A stretch of DNA of 64,000 bases from Paraphoma chrysanthemicola (GCA_020744225.1 JAGMWG010000013.1:62001-126000), one strand, 5' to 3'; positions 1-13,889 are shown, counted from the first letter of the stretch. Program-made: numbers and translations. Notes: a model not told the origin generated them from the sequence alone.

Positions 1-3000
1 TAGGTCGGGAGGAAGCGGTGCAACTCGAGTCGGTGGGGGTGAAAAGGGAGTATACTGCTGTGGTGTGTTTGAAGTAGGTACATGAGTTGATTGCACCGGT
101 GGTGGGGGTGGTGGCCTATTGGGCGACTGTGGAATTGTTGACGTTCCAGATTGATGTGATTCAAACTGCGTAGTGTAGTGGTGTTGCGATGGGAGTGGTA
201 GAACGGCTCGCGCAGGATTGTAATTTTGAGAAGGAAGAGGTGAAACGGTCAATGGACTTGTCGAATTGTCATAGCGCATACGTGGTGGTAGCAGTGATGA
301 CACTGGGGGAGAAATGACCGTGTTCCATTGAGGACTCGAGTTGAGGCGTTCATCAAGTATGGATCTACCGGCTGCTCTAAATTCTGGGGATGCTGAAGAA
401 GTTGACGTTTCTGTGGCCCTAGCCTGAGGCGCTTGGCCTTGAGGCTCGCCATTGGAAGGATGACCCTGATAGGGAGGCGGTATCTGCCGAGGTGATCGTT
501 GCAGTACTGGCAACTCCTGTCGTTCTGTGGCAGCATAATGAGTGTAGTTGCTAGTCTCTTCTTCGTCGCCGTCATCCGCTTTCTCCGCAGGAGAGTCTTG
601 CTGAGGACCTGTAACGATTTGATACGGTGGCGAAGCATTATTCAATGCTTCTTGCTCCCGGACTTCGGCATCATTTAGTAACATTAGAACAGATTGGCGT
701 CTATATTCATCTATGCCAGCAGCTGGAGCGAATCCAATTCTCGATGCCGTAAGATTAAACCCGAAAGAGCCTGGATTGTCCAATCCGGATAAAGATGCAC
801 CGTTCATCAGCAAAAATTGGCAGACCTCAGGGTGCGCGTAGTACGCGGCATATCTTAATGGCTGCCAGTTGCTCTCATCCCTTTGTCGCACAGATGCGCC
901 GCGACGGACGAACTCTTCCACAATGCTGAGATATCCATGCTTGGCTGCTATACACAGGGGCGAGTCTTCGTGAGAGGGGCCTTTCGAATAGCGCGAGCGC
1001 ATTTCGGCTCCTCTTTCGAGCAACAAATTCACAGCTTCGAGGTTTCCTTGCGCACTGGCTATCTGCAATGGACGATCTCCAGATCCATCACGAGCATCAA
1101 TTAATGCTCCACGACGTAGTAACAAGTCGAGCACTGCAGTGTTGCCAAGATAAGTTGCATAGTGTAGGGGCTTCTTTCCGTCTCCAGATTCGGCTTCGGT
1201 CGATGCTCCATGCCCTAGGAGCAGCTGGACAAGATCGGGACTTTGGGCAATCATCGCGGCATAGTGTAGGGGTCGCAATCCATTCTGGCACAGAGCTTCA
1301 ACGGAAGCGCCCCTTCGCAGTAATACCTCAGCGGTGGCGAAATTATCAGACATAGCTGCCAGGTGCAGCGGGGTGCGTCCGTCAGTAGTCCGGGCATCGA
1401 CTGGAACTTTTCCTAGCGACGTCCTCCTCTCAAGCAACATATCCACGATATCCGAGTGCCCGTTGTAAGACGCCCAGTGAAGCGGAGACATGTCTCCATC
1501 ACCTTTGTGTCTCAATGATGCCTTACGTTGAAGTAGGAGCTGAACAACGTCAGTAGACCCAGATGCGCAGGCAGAGGCGAGTGGAGACATGGACTCCTTT
1601 CCTTGTGCTTCGATGTCGGCCTTCTTTGCTAGCAAAATCTCAACAACTCTCGCACGGCCCCTCTCAGACGCATGATGAATAGCTGCCATGAAGTTCCCAT
1701 CTTTCGCCTCGATGTCTGCTTTGTAACGCAGAAGAAGGCTTACAACTTCTTCGTCTCCGATTTGAGCTGCTGAGTGAAGGGCAGTGAGATTCTGAGCGTC
1801 CCTTGAATTTACTTTTGCTCGGTGACTGAGAAGCAAGTCAGCGACCTCGATGTAACCATTGTCAGTGGCCAGGCGGAGTGGTGTTTTTCTGTCTGGACCT
1901 AGCGCATCTACGTCCACGTCCTCCTTGAGTAAGTATTCAACAACTCTGTAATGTCCTCTAGTTGCCGCCAGATGAAGTGGTGTCATCCCCGTTGCATCCT
2001 CACAACGAGGGTTAGCGCCATGTGAGAGTAGAATGGCGACAACGTCGTCGTTGCCGCAATGAGATGCGACAGCAAGCGCTGTCCTCTTTGTCCGTTCATG
2101 TCGGCTGTCGACATTAGCCCCTTGATCTAGCAGTTCTTCAATCTCTGTTCCGGACCCAGACTGCGCAGCCTGTACCAGAGGAGGTGCCGTCCGTCCGTCA
2201 ATCGAACTGAAATTTATGCTCTGATGTATGTCAGTATCAGAGTGTCTTCTTCCACGGCGAACGTTCGGAGATACCCTCAATGCATCTCGTGGACTCAATG
2301 CATTAAGAGTGGCGGAACTTCCGGTGAACAGAGAAGGTAGTAGTGATCGCTTCTTCGAGACCACCTTTGGACGTATCTGTAGGTTCAAATTTCGCAAAAA
2401 GGGCTCGGAGGCGGACGTTAAGGGTGTCATCGGTCTCGAAGGTTTGGAACGTTGCCGAGGAATCCCGGCGGGATCAGAAACCACCGACCGCTCGTACGGC
2501 CTAGGCCTTCCCCATCTGCCATTGACACGGGCGTCAATTGTGTGACAAATAATTCGATGATTCGGACTCTCCAGCCAATCTTGACTCAAAACTGGAAGGT
2601 CCATCATGCTCGATACTGGGACTGGCTGGGCTGCCTTCGATTTGAGACCGCCGGCTGCTTTCATCGGCACTCCTCGCGCGCCCATGCATGACCCGACGAT
2701 ATGCGTCCGTGTTGACGATGATATTATCCATTTCAAACTCGGTGCTTCCAATTGTCTCATTACCGTGACTCATGAAGGAGTTCGATCTTGCGTTCAAGCG
2801 TCGAATGGAGCGAAGAGACGACGTGTCGTCGGAAATCTTTTGGACGATCTGTCGGTTTCTGGGTTCTCGGAGCAAAGCCGTCTGCTCTGAGGCAGTGCGA
2901 CTACATCGCACAGTAAGTGATCATCTAATAACAGATGCATGGATACATCATACCATTGCACTGCGGAAAGCAGCAATTGGAGAGCTTGCACCTGAGAGTC

Positions 3001-3381
3001 GAGGCGCCCTTGATGGTCCTTCATGCTTTCCTCATTCCATATATAGCGCGTTCTCATCGTGCGTCTATCTCCCGCGAGCGCGTCTTGGGCCAGTGTTGCG
3101 ACTTCGTCTGCCATTGACTGCATCGCTTCTTGGCAGCCTTCCAACGAGATCTTGAAGGCCTCAACAAGGTCTGCTTCCCTAGGAGATCCAGCGAGTTGAA
3201 GTTCGGTCCAGTCCGATATTTGGATCAGAGACGCTTTGATGGCGGTCAGCTGTCTAATCAGCAGCCTAATTGAGTTCTCCGCTTCCGAGTATTTGGACTG
3301 AAGGTCCGAGAGGCCCTTCACCATCTTGGTGATGGTTGCGATTATGCCCGCAGCAGCAGCGACGCCGCCAAGTACCTCCAT
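1..3381 (-). CDS. HeLo-like / ankyrin-repeat protein, C-terminus cut by window edge
   Basis: The start ATG is at 3381. Exon 1 (2954-3381) encodes an Ala/Gly-rich start (MEVLGGVAAAAG) and a helical region of about 140 residues resembling the fungal Helo_like_N/STAND N-terminal domain. A 53-bp intron (2901-2953, GTATGA...TAG) keeps phase. A second intron ends at 2516; two donors (2567 or 2585) both fit the phase. The last exon then stays open to base 1. It encodes about 13 ankyrin repeats (roughly 2150 down to 800, with TPLHLAA and PLHYA-type cores) and a Pro/Gln/Ser-rich tail without a stop. Proteins of this build are often linked to nonself recognition and programmed cell death in fungi; that role is inferred. 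No NACHT or NB-ARC P-loop is visible between the N-terminus and the repeats. Confidence 0.8.
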
Positions 3382-6300
3382 TGCGGCAAATAAAACGCGA
3401 ATGAAGCGCGAACTCAAGCGGATCTGAACGCACGAAGGAAGGAGTCGAGGTTTGGCAAAGAGCATTCACGAGAGGTCAGCGAGGCTCCGAGGGTTGTCCT
3501 CCATCTTTCGGCCCCTCCTTGGCGCAGCGGGCTCAGCCTGATCAACCAGCGCTGAAGTGCTGCATGCGAGGCTGAGATTTGCAGATCGTGATTGGTGGAC
3601 AATGCGCCCCAAAGTCTCAGCTGCTCTCAGTCCCCGACGGACGAAAAGCAAGTCCCTTGCATGACGGTCGAGACTGGCATCTCGTGTCTAGGTATGGCAC
3701 ATCGCTGCGACGCTGCACGCTAGCCGGCTTGTGGCGCTTAGGAATCTTGCAATAGATTGTTTTTCATCTTCGAATAGACATTGCGCTCTAGAAGTGGTAA
3801 GATAATCAGACGGAACACGACACTGAAGAGGGTGCAGTTGATGTTTCAACTTGGTGCTTCGAAGCCCCTCAACGCCACCGCTAAGCACCATCTTGCTGGT
3901 TAGACCTCAACAAGCTAGCCTTATCCGCGTCGTGCTATTAACCTGGCCAAGAAATTGGGTCCTAGCTGCCACCAACACTTCTTGTGGCCTTGCAGAGCAC
4001 AGCCACAGGACGTTCGAGTTCGCAGATCGCTATCACATTCGAGGCGCGTTAAATACACGTCAACGTCAATGCGTGTACTCTTTTACTATGTTCTCATAAG
4101 TACAAAGAATTAGTTGGATTCATGTGACAGCTCTGGATGCCTGCCTACGTTCGTTTTCAGCTCAGCAAAAGCACTCGATCGTATGTGAGGATAGTACATT
4201 TCGTGTCGTTGATGCAAGTCACAGGTAGCATCTTGCAGTCATGTCTCGTACTTAAATAGTCCTAGATGGACAGAATTCTGAGCCTCACATTAGGGGCTTT
4301 CAGCGATTTCAAGGCTTGGGAGAATGTTACTACGAATGTGTCATGATTGATCTTGAGCACGACTGTGGTGTTGATTGGCATCGTTTCAACCAATCTCTAT
4401 CCATATAGCAACTTGTTCGACAGTTTCTTCGAGCAAGTTGTCTCTTCGTACACATCAGCAATGCGTTCTCGGGCAACAACAAACGTGGCGCGGGTTCCAG
4501 AAACTTCAGTCTGCTAACATATCGCAGCCAGTCTGACAAAAAATGTCGGTTGTCACTGTGGTCACAACATTCTCGATGTGAGAGTTCAGAGATACATCGG
4601 GTGCTCAGAGATGGCTGACGTGACCGTGGTATCGTGCAAATACCCGCATCTTCGTAGGTCAGCGGTCATCCAAAGAAAAGCTTCAATGATATGGAACATG
4701 TACGCATGGGCAAAACTTGGATTTTTAGCCATTGGTGTGACAAAGTGCACTTCATCAACATCGTTTCAGCAGCAAGTCAAATCTTAGGCAGCGTCAACAA
4801 TCAAAGCAGCCCGACGCGAAGTGGGGCTGCGTTCATTCTATCGAGTGTGTTGATCATCACAACTCGCTAGGAAACATACGAATCTCTGCTTGGATCAATG
4901 CTCAACTATTTCTAGCGTGGCTGTGGGCTTAGGTACAACAACTACGCAAGGCCTGTTACTCATCCTTCTTGCTCTAGCCTTCATCTCATAGTCGCCACTG
5001 TAGCAGTCGCACCAATGAGAGTCACATCAGGCTGGCCGAGAACATTCGCTCGAAATCTTGATGCACCTTCCACCGTAGCTCTTTCTCTACTAATGACCAG
5101 CCACACTTGCAATCGTTTCCCACATTCTCTGCTAAGTATGCATAACGACCTATTCACCCATCTTCTCACTTCTGACCCGCTCGTATCTGCAAGCGGTTGG
5201 CATTTATCGGTAATGTTATGTCAGTTTATGTTGCACCCATACTTTGGCCTCGATACCGCGTAGCATCCCTAAAGAGAGGATATAACGTTATGCGTCAAGG
5301 CCGCCAGCCAAATCAATTGTACTCGACACGATCTTCTAGATACGCTGCTACTCTACATCCAGGGCAATTACGAGACTAACTTCGGGCAGAGGCTCGAACT
5401 CGTTTTCTTCGCTCCCAGGTAGCTAAATCGAGTCCACCAGAAATCCCTTGTGAGCAGAGTGAAGGGTGAAATTGCCAGGAACGATCGCCATCCGCAGTGG
5501 GGACTATCAACTACCATCGTCGTCAAATCTGTCAATCACACTTATCATATACCTTTTAGATGTACCAGCAGAAAGGACAGCCCTCCACTTCGGTTACAAC
5601 GAGCCCGCAGCCCAACTATTGCCCGCCTGCAGCGTATAAAGACTTTTAGTGCTCTAGAATTTTCAACACCAAAGAAACAACCAGCGTGTACATTGAAATC
5701 GAGGTTTAGGTATATACGCTCTGCGCATATACATTCTCACCGCTGGCTGGACTTTTCGCCGGCGATCATTTTTGGTAACCATGTCTACTTTACTCACACA
5801 AGATAAAAGAAAACACAAGTACATCGGTTGCTCTTGACTTGTGTCGTCCAGTATAGCGCGAAGAGCTAATCAGCCTACACAATGCAATAGTGGTAACAGT
5901 GCAATGGCACTATCAACACGAAGCGCCATAGCTTCATGTAATGCAGTACGTAAGCAGCAGCCGAACATTAGCACGGTGGCAGAATTTGACCTCTTTCAAT
6001 ACCTTGGTTCTCTGGCGTCCTTCATCGTGGCATCTGAATTCACGTCTGCTCACGCCACTGTACACATGATAATGCTAAAGAGAACCTTGAACGTATGTCC
6101 ATCACACTGGTCATGTTCCCACTAGCACCAGATAGTAACAACATCATCTCACTTATCTTCACATGTCGATGCCAGCTGAGAAGCTAAAACGGAAGTGTTT
6201 GCTTTACCATGCTTGCTGTCTCAGCAACCCCCGTCCGAGGAAGGTCCGAGTCGGGGTCGTTCTTTAGAGCTACCAGATACGCGTGTCCCTCGTTGATTGT

Positions 6301-6633
6301 CTCTGTCTGACGTTTTTCCGATGCAGCCAAGACGGTCGCCAAGTCATGCACATTGCTGGCCCGCGGGAGGATGCCCATAGCCTTCTTTAACGGTGGCTAA
6401 CGATAGCATGAACCTTGCTCTGGACGACGACTATGACGCGTACGTTGGTCCAGCGGAGCCAATGATCACGGCTACTACGCAGCCTACGGCGTGTGCGAAA
6501 GTCTCAATTTCTGTCGGGATTTTCCTTATAAGCCTCATCTTCCAGAGTTTTTGAGTTTCATAACAACAACTTTTGAAGTCAACCTGAAACAATACATCAG
6601 TCCCGCAGAAATTTTACTTTACACAAGCACGTC
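3382..6633. other. Gene-poor interval, no supported gene
   Basis: Only short open frames occur on both strands. A weak candidate is a short frame on the plus strand from about 6411 to 6555, Asp/Thr-rich and ending in a hydrophobic stretch; another is a 64-codon frame at 6184-6378 on the minus strand. Neither has a family motif. Near 5390-5440 a sequence resembles a tRNA B box on the minus strand, but no cloverleaf could be built. Confidence 0.5.
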
Positions 6634-7347
6634 ATGCAGCCCATCAATATCGTCAAAGGCTCTATCCAGCTCGCTGGACTGCTATTCCAACCCAACACCA
6701 CTTCCGGCCAACTCCCAGGAGTTGTGGTCATCCATCCAGGCGGAGGTGTCAAAGAACAAGCCGCCAGTGTCTATGCAGAAAGACTCTCACACGAGGGCTA
6801 CGTCACTATTGCCTTCGATGCCGCCCACCAGGGAGATTCAGGTGGTCTGCCGCATTTTCTTGAAGACCCCAACTCCAGAGTCACTGACGCATTTGCTGTG
6901 GTCGACTATTTGGAACGTCTGGACTACGTCGATTCTGAGCGCATAGTTGTCGTTGGCATCTGTGCCGGCGGCGGTTACGCGGTCGCAGCTGCTGCAGCGG
7001 ATCACCGTATCCGTGCCGCTGCCATGGTCAGTGCTGTCAACATCGGAGATACAAACCGTCTTGGCTGGTACGGAAATGAGACTGCAGCGAGCAAGCTCGA
7101 ACTACTCGATCAAGTCGCTGAACGTATTCGCAATGAGTCACAAGGAGCCTCGCCTGGTACTATCAACTACGTCCCGCAAGTCGGTGATACGAGTGCTCCC
7201 CTAGACTTGCAAGATGCTGCCGACTACTATCTCACACCCAGAGCCCAGCATCCTAACTCGCAAAACATCATGCTCGATCGGTCGATGCCGCTACTACTCA
7301 ACTTTGACGCCTATTCCTTTGCCAATGAGTACTTTACTCAGCCTCTG

Positions 7348-7352
7348 CTTAT
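7348..7352. repeat. Left target-site duplication of outer retrotransposon (CTTAT)
   Basis: CTTAT directly precedes the TGTAAG start of the outer 5' LTR. The same five bases follow the CTTACA end of the 3' LTR at 22001-22005. Five bases is the expected duplication for a Ty3/gypsy integrase. Confidence 0.9.
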
Positions 7353-7531
7353 TGTAAGACCTGCGCCTCACGGAGCCCTTCGTGTCCCTATCACGTGCGT
7401 GCTAGCACTATATAAGCCAAGGGATCGCTAGAGAACTCTCTAGCGATTCGTCTATCCTTACATAGAGACAATACATTTATATTTATCTGCCTTAACGCTA
7501 CTAGTGCACTAATTAGCCTATTTATCTTACA
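7353..7531 (+). repeat. 5' LTR of outer element (179 bp)
   Basis: It begins TGTAAG and ends CTTACA, a perfect terminal inverted hexamer. It matches 21822-22000 over the full 179 bases apart from about 13 transitions. It contains a TATATAA-like box near 7409. It interrupts the hydrolase gene inside codon 240. Confidence 0.92.
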
Positions 7532-8949
7532 TTTAAATTACTCTAACCCTATTAGTTGTACTAGAGCGTTTTATAATGCTATAAGCGCCTAACCTCTACT
7601 AACAGACTTATACACTCTTAGTAGAGATGCCTCTAAGCCTCGCGCTATTAAACCTAGAGATAACATCCTAATAAGGGAAACTCTGTATCTCTCTAGCAAC
7701 TAGGCGCTCACTCTAAGTGCTAATAGTTTAGAAGAAGAAGAGAACTCTTCTATTAAGCTAGAAGGCCTTAAAAAAGGTTAAAACAACCTGTATAAGTCTA
7801 ACACAGACTATTAGATCTAAGAACTAGAGCTCTAGAAAGAACAGCAGTACTAACACAACAAATTAAAGCGCTTAAAGAATTATTAACTCTAATATAAGAC
7901 TAGTAACTACAGCGCTATTCTAACAGATATAGCTAGATTAGCTATTACTACTACATCTATAGTAAGGCTAACTACTATACTTCTATAACCTAATCTGCTA
8001 GAGAAGTATAAGAAGTAAGATTACGCTTAGTTTAACTGCTAGGAGCGCGACTGTAAGCGTTACTTTAACTAGACTCTCTAGTTATTTGCTATAGACTAAT
8101 AAAAGATTAATTTTAGAGAATAATATATCTCTAAACTCCTAAAGTTACTATAGAGCGCCTAAGTGCGTAATAGAGTTACGCCTGCAGCGTATATAATAAG
8201 ATTTAGTCTTACAGAAGCTACTAAGCTGCCTGTTCTAATAAGCTAGCTAACTTAGAAGAAGTTTAAAGAGGTTATACTTAATACTCTAAGCTTAAAGATA
8301 GAGCGCTACTTTATTACCTACTTAGCCTTAAACTATAGATACTAGAAGTAGAATAAGTCTTTTACAAAGCTTCTTAACGCTATATACTTCTTATAGAAGA
8401 AGTTATAGAAGAAGGTATCTAAAGAATATAAAGTTCTTTAATATACTTTTACTCTACGTTAGAAGATCTAAGATAATCTCTTCTAAGTAAAAGATAAGAA
8501 TAAAATTACTCTTATATAAGTTAAGAACTTTACTAATTATTTATAGCGCTAATTGTACTATAATATACTCTTAAAACCTAAAGATATAAAGAAGAGAATT
8601 AGCTATCTATATCTAACTACAGCTAGTAACCTAGAGAACTCTAAAACCTCTAAAAAGTAGAGAAAAAGTTATATAGAATATTCTAGTTCTAAATAGGCTA
8701 ATTTAACTCTAAAGAGTAAATTAGTATCTAATTCTACTTATATTATATATTACTAATACAGAGAAGTAGAGTATAAAGTAAATATATACACTAATAAGAA
8801 GAAGATAAACTCTCTAGCTAAGAAGAACTAGACAGAAAAAAAGAAGAAGTTAAAGAGCTAAGCGCTCTTCTCTTTACTTATATTACTTAACTAGAGTATA
8901 GCTTATAAGACCTAATAAAAGAAGCTATTAGATAAGCTAACTCTAAGAG

Positions 8950-11900
8950 TATACTAATAGTAATAATAAGAATTAGAACTTCTAATTACAAAAAAGCTCT
9001 AATTAACTTAAGTTTAGAACTAAATCTACTTTCTAGCTTCTTTGCAAAGAAACTAGGCTTAAAGATTAACTCTCTCTTCTTATTAGAGGTAGAGGCTGTA
9101 AATAGAATAAATATACCTCTAGATAGTACTACTATAGTAGAGGTTACTATTACTAATTTGCAAGAAAAGATAAGATACTAACTAATGCTTTTCGTAGTAT
9201 ACGCACTACAAAAGTTCTCTATTTATCTAAGCTTACTATAAATAGATATGTATAACCTAAAGTTAAACTTTATAGCTTAAAGAGTACTCTACTAGAGTAA
9301 AAAGGTAAAGAATTAGACTTTAGTAGCTAAAGTAAGCCTAAAGAAAGTAGAAGACTTTAATAGAAGTATATAAGATTTAACTTTATACATTTTTGCGTGC
9401 CTAGTATTAAGTATAGATAGAGGTAGTCTAAACTAAGCTAATATAAGCTAACTACTTTCTTAATATTAAGAGTTTACTAATATTTACTTAGATAAAGACG
9501 CTTAAGAACTTACTAAACACTTATAGTATAATCTAGCTATTAATTTAGTACTAGAGAAGAAACTACTCTACTAGCCTATATATAATCTCTCTTCTAGTAA
9601 GCTAGATATTCTTTAAAAGTACCTAAAGAAATACTTAGAGAGAGAGTAGATTTATTATTTAAGATTACTAGTAAGAGCTCTAATTCTCTTTGTAAAGAAG
9701 AAAAATAGCTCTCTATACCTCTACGTAGACTACTAAGACTTAAATAAGGTAACTATTAAGAATTAATATTCTTTACTCTTAATTATAGAATTCTTAGAGC
9801 ACTTAGTAGTAGCTAGGTATTACTTTAAGTTAAATGTATAGAATATATATTATAGAATCTAAATTAGAGAGAGTAATAAGTAGAAGACTACCTTCTATAC
9901 TAAATATAGTTATTTTAAGTATATAGTAATACCTTTTAGCCTTATAAACGCTCTTACGTAATTCTAAGTCTATATTAACTAAGTATTAGTAGGTTTAGTT
10001 AATATAATATATATTATCTATTTAGATAATATCTTAATCTTTTCTAAGATAGAAGAGAAGTATATAGCTTATATTAAGAAAGTACTATTAAGGTTATATA
10101 AAGTAAAGCTATATATAAAGCTTTTAAAGTGTAAATAGTATACTTAGTATACTAAGTACCTAGACTATATTATTACGCCTAAAAGTATCTATATAGATAA
10201 GAATTAAATTAAGATAATTACAGAATAGCTAATACTATACACTATACGCAATATTTACGTATTTATAGACTTTATAAACTACTATAAGTAGTTTATATAT
10301 AACTTTTTAAAGTTAGTACTATCTTTAACTAAGTTAACCTAAAAGAGACTAGATTAAGCTAAGAGTAGATATACTTAAAGGCGTAAAGAATTAGTTATAA
10401 TTAGTTTAAGTAAAGAAGTAGAGGCTTCTTTTAGAGCTCTTAAGTAAGCTTTTATAGATATTTTTATACTAGTATATTAGAAACTAAGTAGAAAGATAAG
10501 AGTAGAAGTAGATACATCTAGAGAAGCTATTTATAGTATTCTAAGCTAACTTATACTCTAAGAAGGCCTAGATTAACTTAATTTAGAGACGTAAAGGCTA
10601 ATTAACTTCTATTTACGTAAGTTAATCTAAGCTAAGTATAATTATAATACTTATAACTAGAAGCTACTAGCTATAGTTAAAAGCTTAGAGTATTAGTAAT
10701 ACTATCTTAAAGGTATATAGTTTAAAATCTTAATAGACTATGTAAATCTTAAATAGTTTATAGAGACTAAAACTTTAAACTACTAGTAGGTTAGAGTCTA
10801 CCTAATACTAACCTAGTATAATTTCTCTCTAAAGTACTACTCTAGAGCTATAAACTCTGTAAATAGTCTCTTATAAGACTCTAATTATATAGTAGAAGCT
10901 TAGCACTCTATATAGAAGTATAATTAGACCTTTATAGTATCTATATAAGGTCTACTATATAATAGAGACTTATAAAGAGTAGTATTAGTAAATATTATTA
11001 TAACTTGTTTAAAAGGTAAGTCTAAGAATAAACTTAACTTATAAGAGGTAATATAAGTCTACTATAATAAGAAATAAGCTCTACTATTCTTACCTACAGC
11101 TCTAGAAAGAGAAGTTAACTTAAAGACTAAGTCTAAGAACTCTTTTTTCTAGAAAGATAAGATTAAGAATAGAGTACCTCTAACTAAGTTAATTTAACCT
11201 AAATTAAGACGTTATACTCTTATTAATCTTAAAACTTTTAAAGAGAAATAGAAAGCTCTTAAAGAAGTCTATTATAACTCTATAGTAAGTTACTTTAGCT
11301 TTTATAAGATACTTAAGAAAGTAAGGTATTAGTATAAGTAGAAAGAGATAGTTAAAGAGATTAATACGTAGTACTAAGCCTGCTTACGCTATAAAAGAGC
11401 TACTAGTACGTAATATTACTTCTATAGACTTCTTACCTCTCTACTACTACTAAATAGAGTCTAAGAGAAGGTAACGTTTAATTTTATTATAGACCTATCT
11501 TACTATAGTTAATCTAGATTAAATTATAATACTATAATAGTAGTTATTAATAAACTAACTAAAATAGTATACTATATCTTAGTATAAATAGACTAGAATA
11601 GTAAGAACTTAGCTTACGTCTAAATACGCAAAGTTATCTAACTTTATAGAGTTCTAAAGTATATTATCTTAGATTAAGATTCTTTAATAAACGCGAAGTA
11701 TAAGAAGATATTTAACTACTACCTAAACGCTCATAAAGTCCTAACCTCTACTTACTACTCTAAGACTAATAACTAAACTAAAAGATAGAACTAAACGCTA
11801 GAATAATACCTAAGAATCTACTATTTACTAGAATAAAATAACTAGATATAATAGCTACTAATAGTAGAGTTTATCTATAATAATAGCGTCTATACTACTA

Positions 11901-12500
11901 TAAAGATATCTCTCTTCTAAGCTAATACTAGCTTAGACCTAAGAAGAGTAGATTAGCTTAATTTAGGCCTAAGTAAAGAAGAATTACCTTTAGAATATAG
12001 AATAGTAGTAAAAGTAATTAATCTATAGTAGATCTATAAGTAGAATATTAAATTAGTAAATATATATTAGAAATAATACACTAATAGAAAGAGAATACTT
12101 ATTCCTTTTAAGATAAAGAATAAAGTACTACTATCTAATAAAAATATTAAATTATTAAGACTTAGAAAGAAACTAGATTAAAAATATATTAGACTAGAGA
12201 TTATAAAATAATAAGTTAGCTTATTAGCCTTTAAAGTTAATATTCTAGGCCTTTAGAATATCTATTTTATCTTTTACGCCTTCTTATTAGAACTTTATAG
12301 AAATAAGACTCTAATTTCTTACTTAAATACTCTAATAGTAGATATTCTATAAAGTTTTAGTAATAATATATATAAGATAAAAAAGATTATTAAAAGAAGA
12401 TAGAATACCTCTAGAAGCTAGAAATACCTTATTAAGTAGAGAGGTTACTCTAAAGAGAAGAATTCTTAGAAACTTAAGAGCTTTATTTCTAGAAATACTC
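8950..12500 (+). pseudogene. Relic pol gene of outer element (PR-RT-RH-IN-chromodomain)
   Basis: Plus-strand reading with stops ignored gives a protease-like stretch near 8980-9400. An RT block near 9650-9760 shows LFVKKK followed by the YVDY...LNKVTIKN signature. The RT active site reads YLDN near 10015-10035, where the family has YLDD; that change needs one G-to-A. RNase H appears near 10490-10680 and integrase near 11480-11850, with LTSTYY followed by a recognisable ...TNN.TKR. A chromodomain follows near 12380-12470 (KYLIK.RGYSKEKNS). Dozens of TAA/TAG codons fall where Gln or Trp would be expected, as CpA-to-TpA mutation on either strand predicts. The order marks a chromovirus. The gag region (about 7900-8700) is more degraded. 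Confidence 0.8.
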
Positions 12501-12989
12501 TATAAAAGTTCTAGAAGAATTATAAGATTCTTTCTAAATATAAGCTATAGCTAACTACACTACTAAAGTATTAAGAATAACTTCTTAAAAAGAAGAAGAA
12601 TAAGTTAAGAAAGACGTAAGTAAGGTAAGAGTAGATACAATAATTAGAGTTAATTTAACCTAATTTAGCTTAATATCTTCTTCTTTAATTTTTCTTATAA
12701 AGTTTATAAAGAAGTTTAATAGTTAAGCGCTAATTAGTCTACGTAAAGAACTTACAAAATTTCTAAAGAATTAGAAATATTATTCTAAGAGAGATATAGA
12801 GAAAATTTAGTAAAGTTAAGCTAGTTTTTACTAGCTAATAAGAGAATACATTTCTAGAGTATATAACTCTATATATACTTACCTTAAATTAGTCTATTTT
12901 AAGTTATATTAAGCCTATAAAAACTAAACTATATCTCTTAAATTCTGCCTACTCTAATTTAACCTAGTTTAGGCTATTTTAGCTTAAAT

Positions 12990-13352
12990 AATATTAATTT
13001 ATTACCTAATAAAGAAGCTTAAGTTCTTAGACTTTACAACGCACCTTATTAATCTCTCTAGCTAACTTAGTACTCTTTTTATTCTAAATCTTACTAGCTT
13101 TATCTATAGTAGAATAAGTAAAGATAACGTAGTTGCGCTAAGCGTTCTTAGTCTTCTTCTTAGTAGCTCTAGCTGTAGTTAGAAGTATTACAGCCTTAAT
13201 ATTATTATACTTACACTATTAGAGTTAGTAGAGAAAATTAGACTAAATTAGTCTATATTAGAGTTATATACCTTACGTTTACGTTTACTAGAGGTATTCT
13301 AGAGGTTATTAAGCTGCTTAGCTGCTAGAGAGTTAATATAGAACTAGTCTAC
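12990..13352 (-). pseudogene. Possible antisense coding relic in outer element, part 1
   Basis: On the minus strand, between the outer pol relic and its 3' LTR, protein-like stretches can be read through a few stops. Near 13250-13352 there is a basic KRKRK run, and near 13010-13200 a Lys-rich segment ends in a coiled-coil-like stretch. The frame shifts once between these parts. The reading continues on the other side of the inner insertion at 20547. This is far from proof in AT-rich DNA. Confidence 0.35.
13348..13352. repeat. Left target-site duplication of inner retrotransposon (TCTAC)
   Basis: TCTAC directly precedes the inner element and recurs directly after it at 20547-20551. Confidence 0.92.
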
Positions 13353-13854
13353 TGTGAAGAGACCTAAAGTTGGAAGCGGGCTTCGTGTGCTTGAGGTTCT
13401 ACGGTTGGTTCTCGGGGATGGAGTGTCAGGGAGAATCGGACGGGATTGCTGATGAGACAGATCGAGGGAACGATGATCAAGAGCAGGGAGGTGCACTGAT
13501 GCAGATAGAGGGGACTATGAGTCGAGTGCGAATAGTAACCAGTTGTAGATTGAATACTAAGTTGAACACAATGAGCCATAGGAGCTCATTGTCTGTGTCT
13601 ATATACTAGGAGAGGCTGGGTAACTGAGCACGTCGTGCTCAGTTGATCAGTATGATCAGTGCTGCTCAGTGCTCAGTCTGCTCAGCTTGCTCAGTACCTA
13701 ACATGGTCTAGCGTACTGATCAAGTCACGTGACCTGCAGCCCTGCGGCGCAGCATCGATGGTTGGTTTCCATGAGCTTCTTGTCAGCAACCCGTCAGCGT
13801 CTGATTGGAGTACAATTAGCTGCTTCCGGTCTGCTTCCTGAGGCAACCGTAACA
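13353..13854 (-). repeat. 3' LTR of inner element (502 bp)
   Basis: In element orientation it starts TGTTACGG and ends CTTCACA. It appears identical to 20045-20546; all the small frames inside are repeated exactly between the two copies. It holds a cluster of GCTCAG motifs (about 13623-13700) and a GTCACGTGAC palindrome at 13724-13733. Confidence 0.95.
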
Positions 13855-13872
13855 CTATCCCCTCCTCCCTTC
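13855..13872 (-). other. Polypurine tract of inner element
   Basis: On the minus strand GAAGGGAGGAGGGGATAG immediately precedes the 3' LTR start TGTTACGG. Position and composition fit the plus-strand primer of an LTR retrotransposon. Confidence 0.85.
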
Positions 13873-13889
13873 GAGACTCGTCCTCGAGT

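Noticed and set aside
5385..5470. tRNA-like B-box sequence on the minus strand
   Set aside because: A GTTCGAGCC-like motif is present, but no acceptor stem or anticodon arm pairs with it.
7532..13352. Possible centromere or AT-isochore unrelated to a transposon
   Set aside because: Bounding LTRs, target duplications and readable RT, integrase and chromodomain relics show it is a RIP-mutated element.
13364..13841. Three open frames of 60-79 codons in the inner LTR
   Set aside because: They recur in both LTRs only because the LTRs are identical; they overlap each other and U3/R signals and have no motif.
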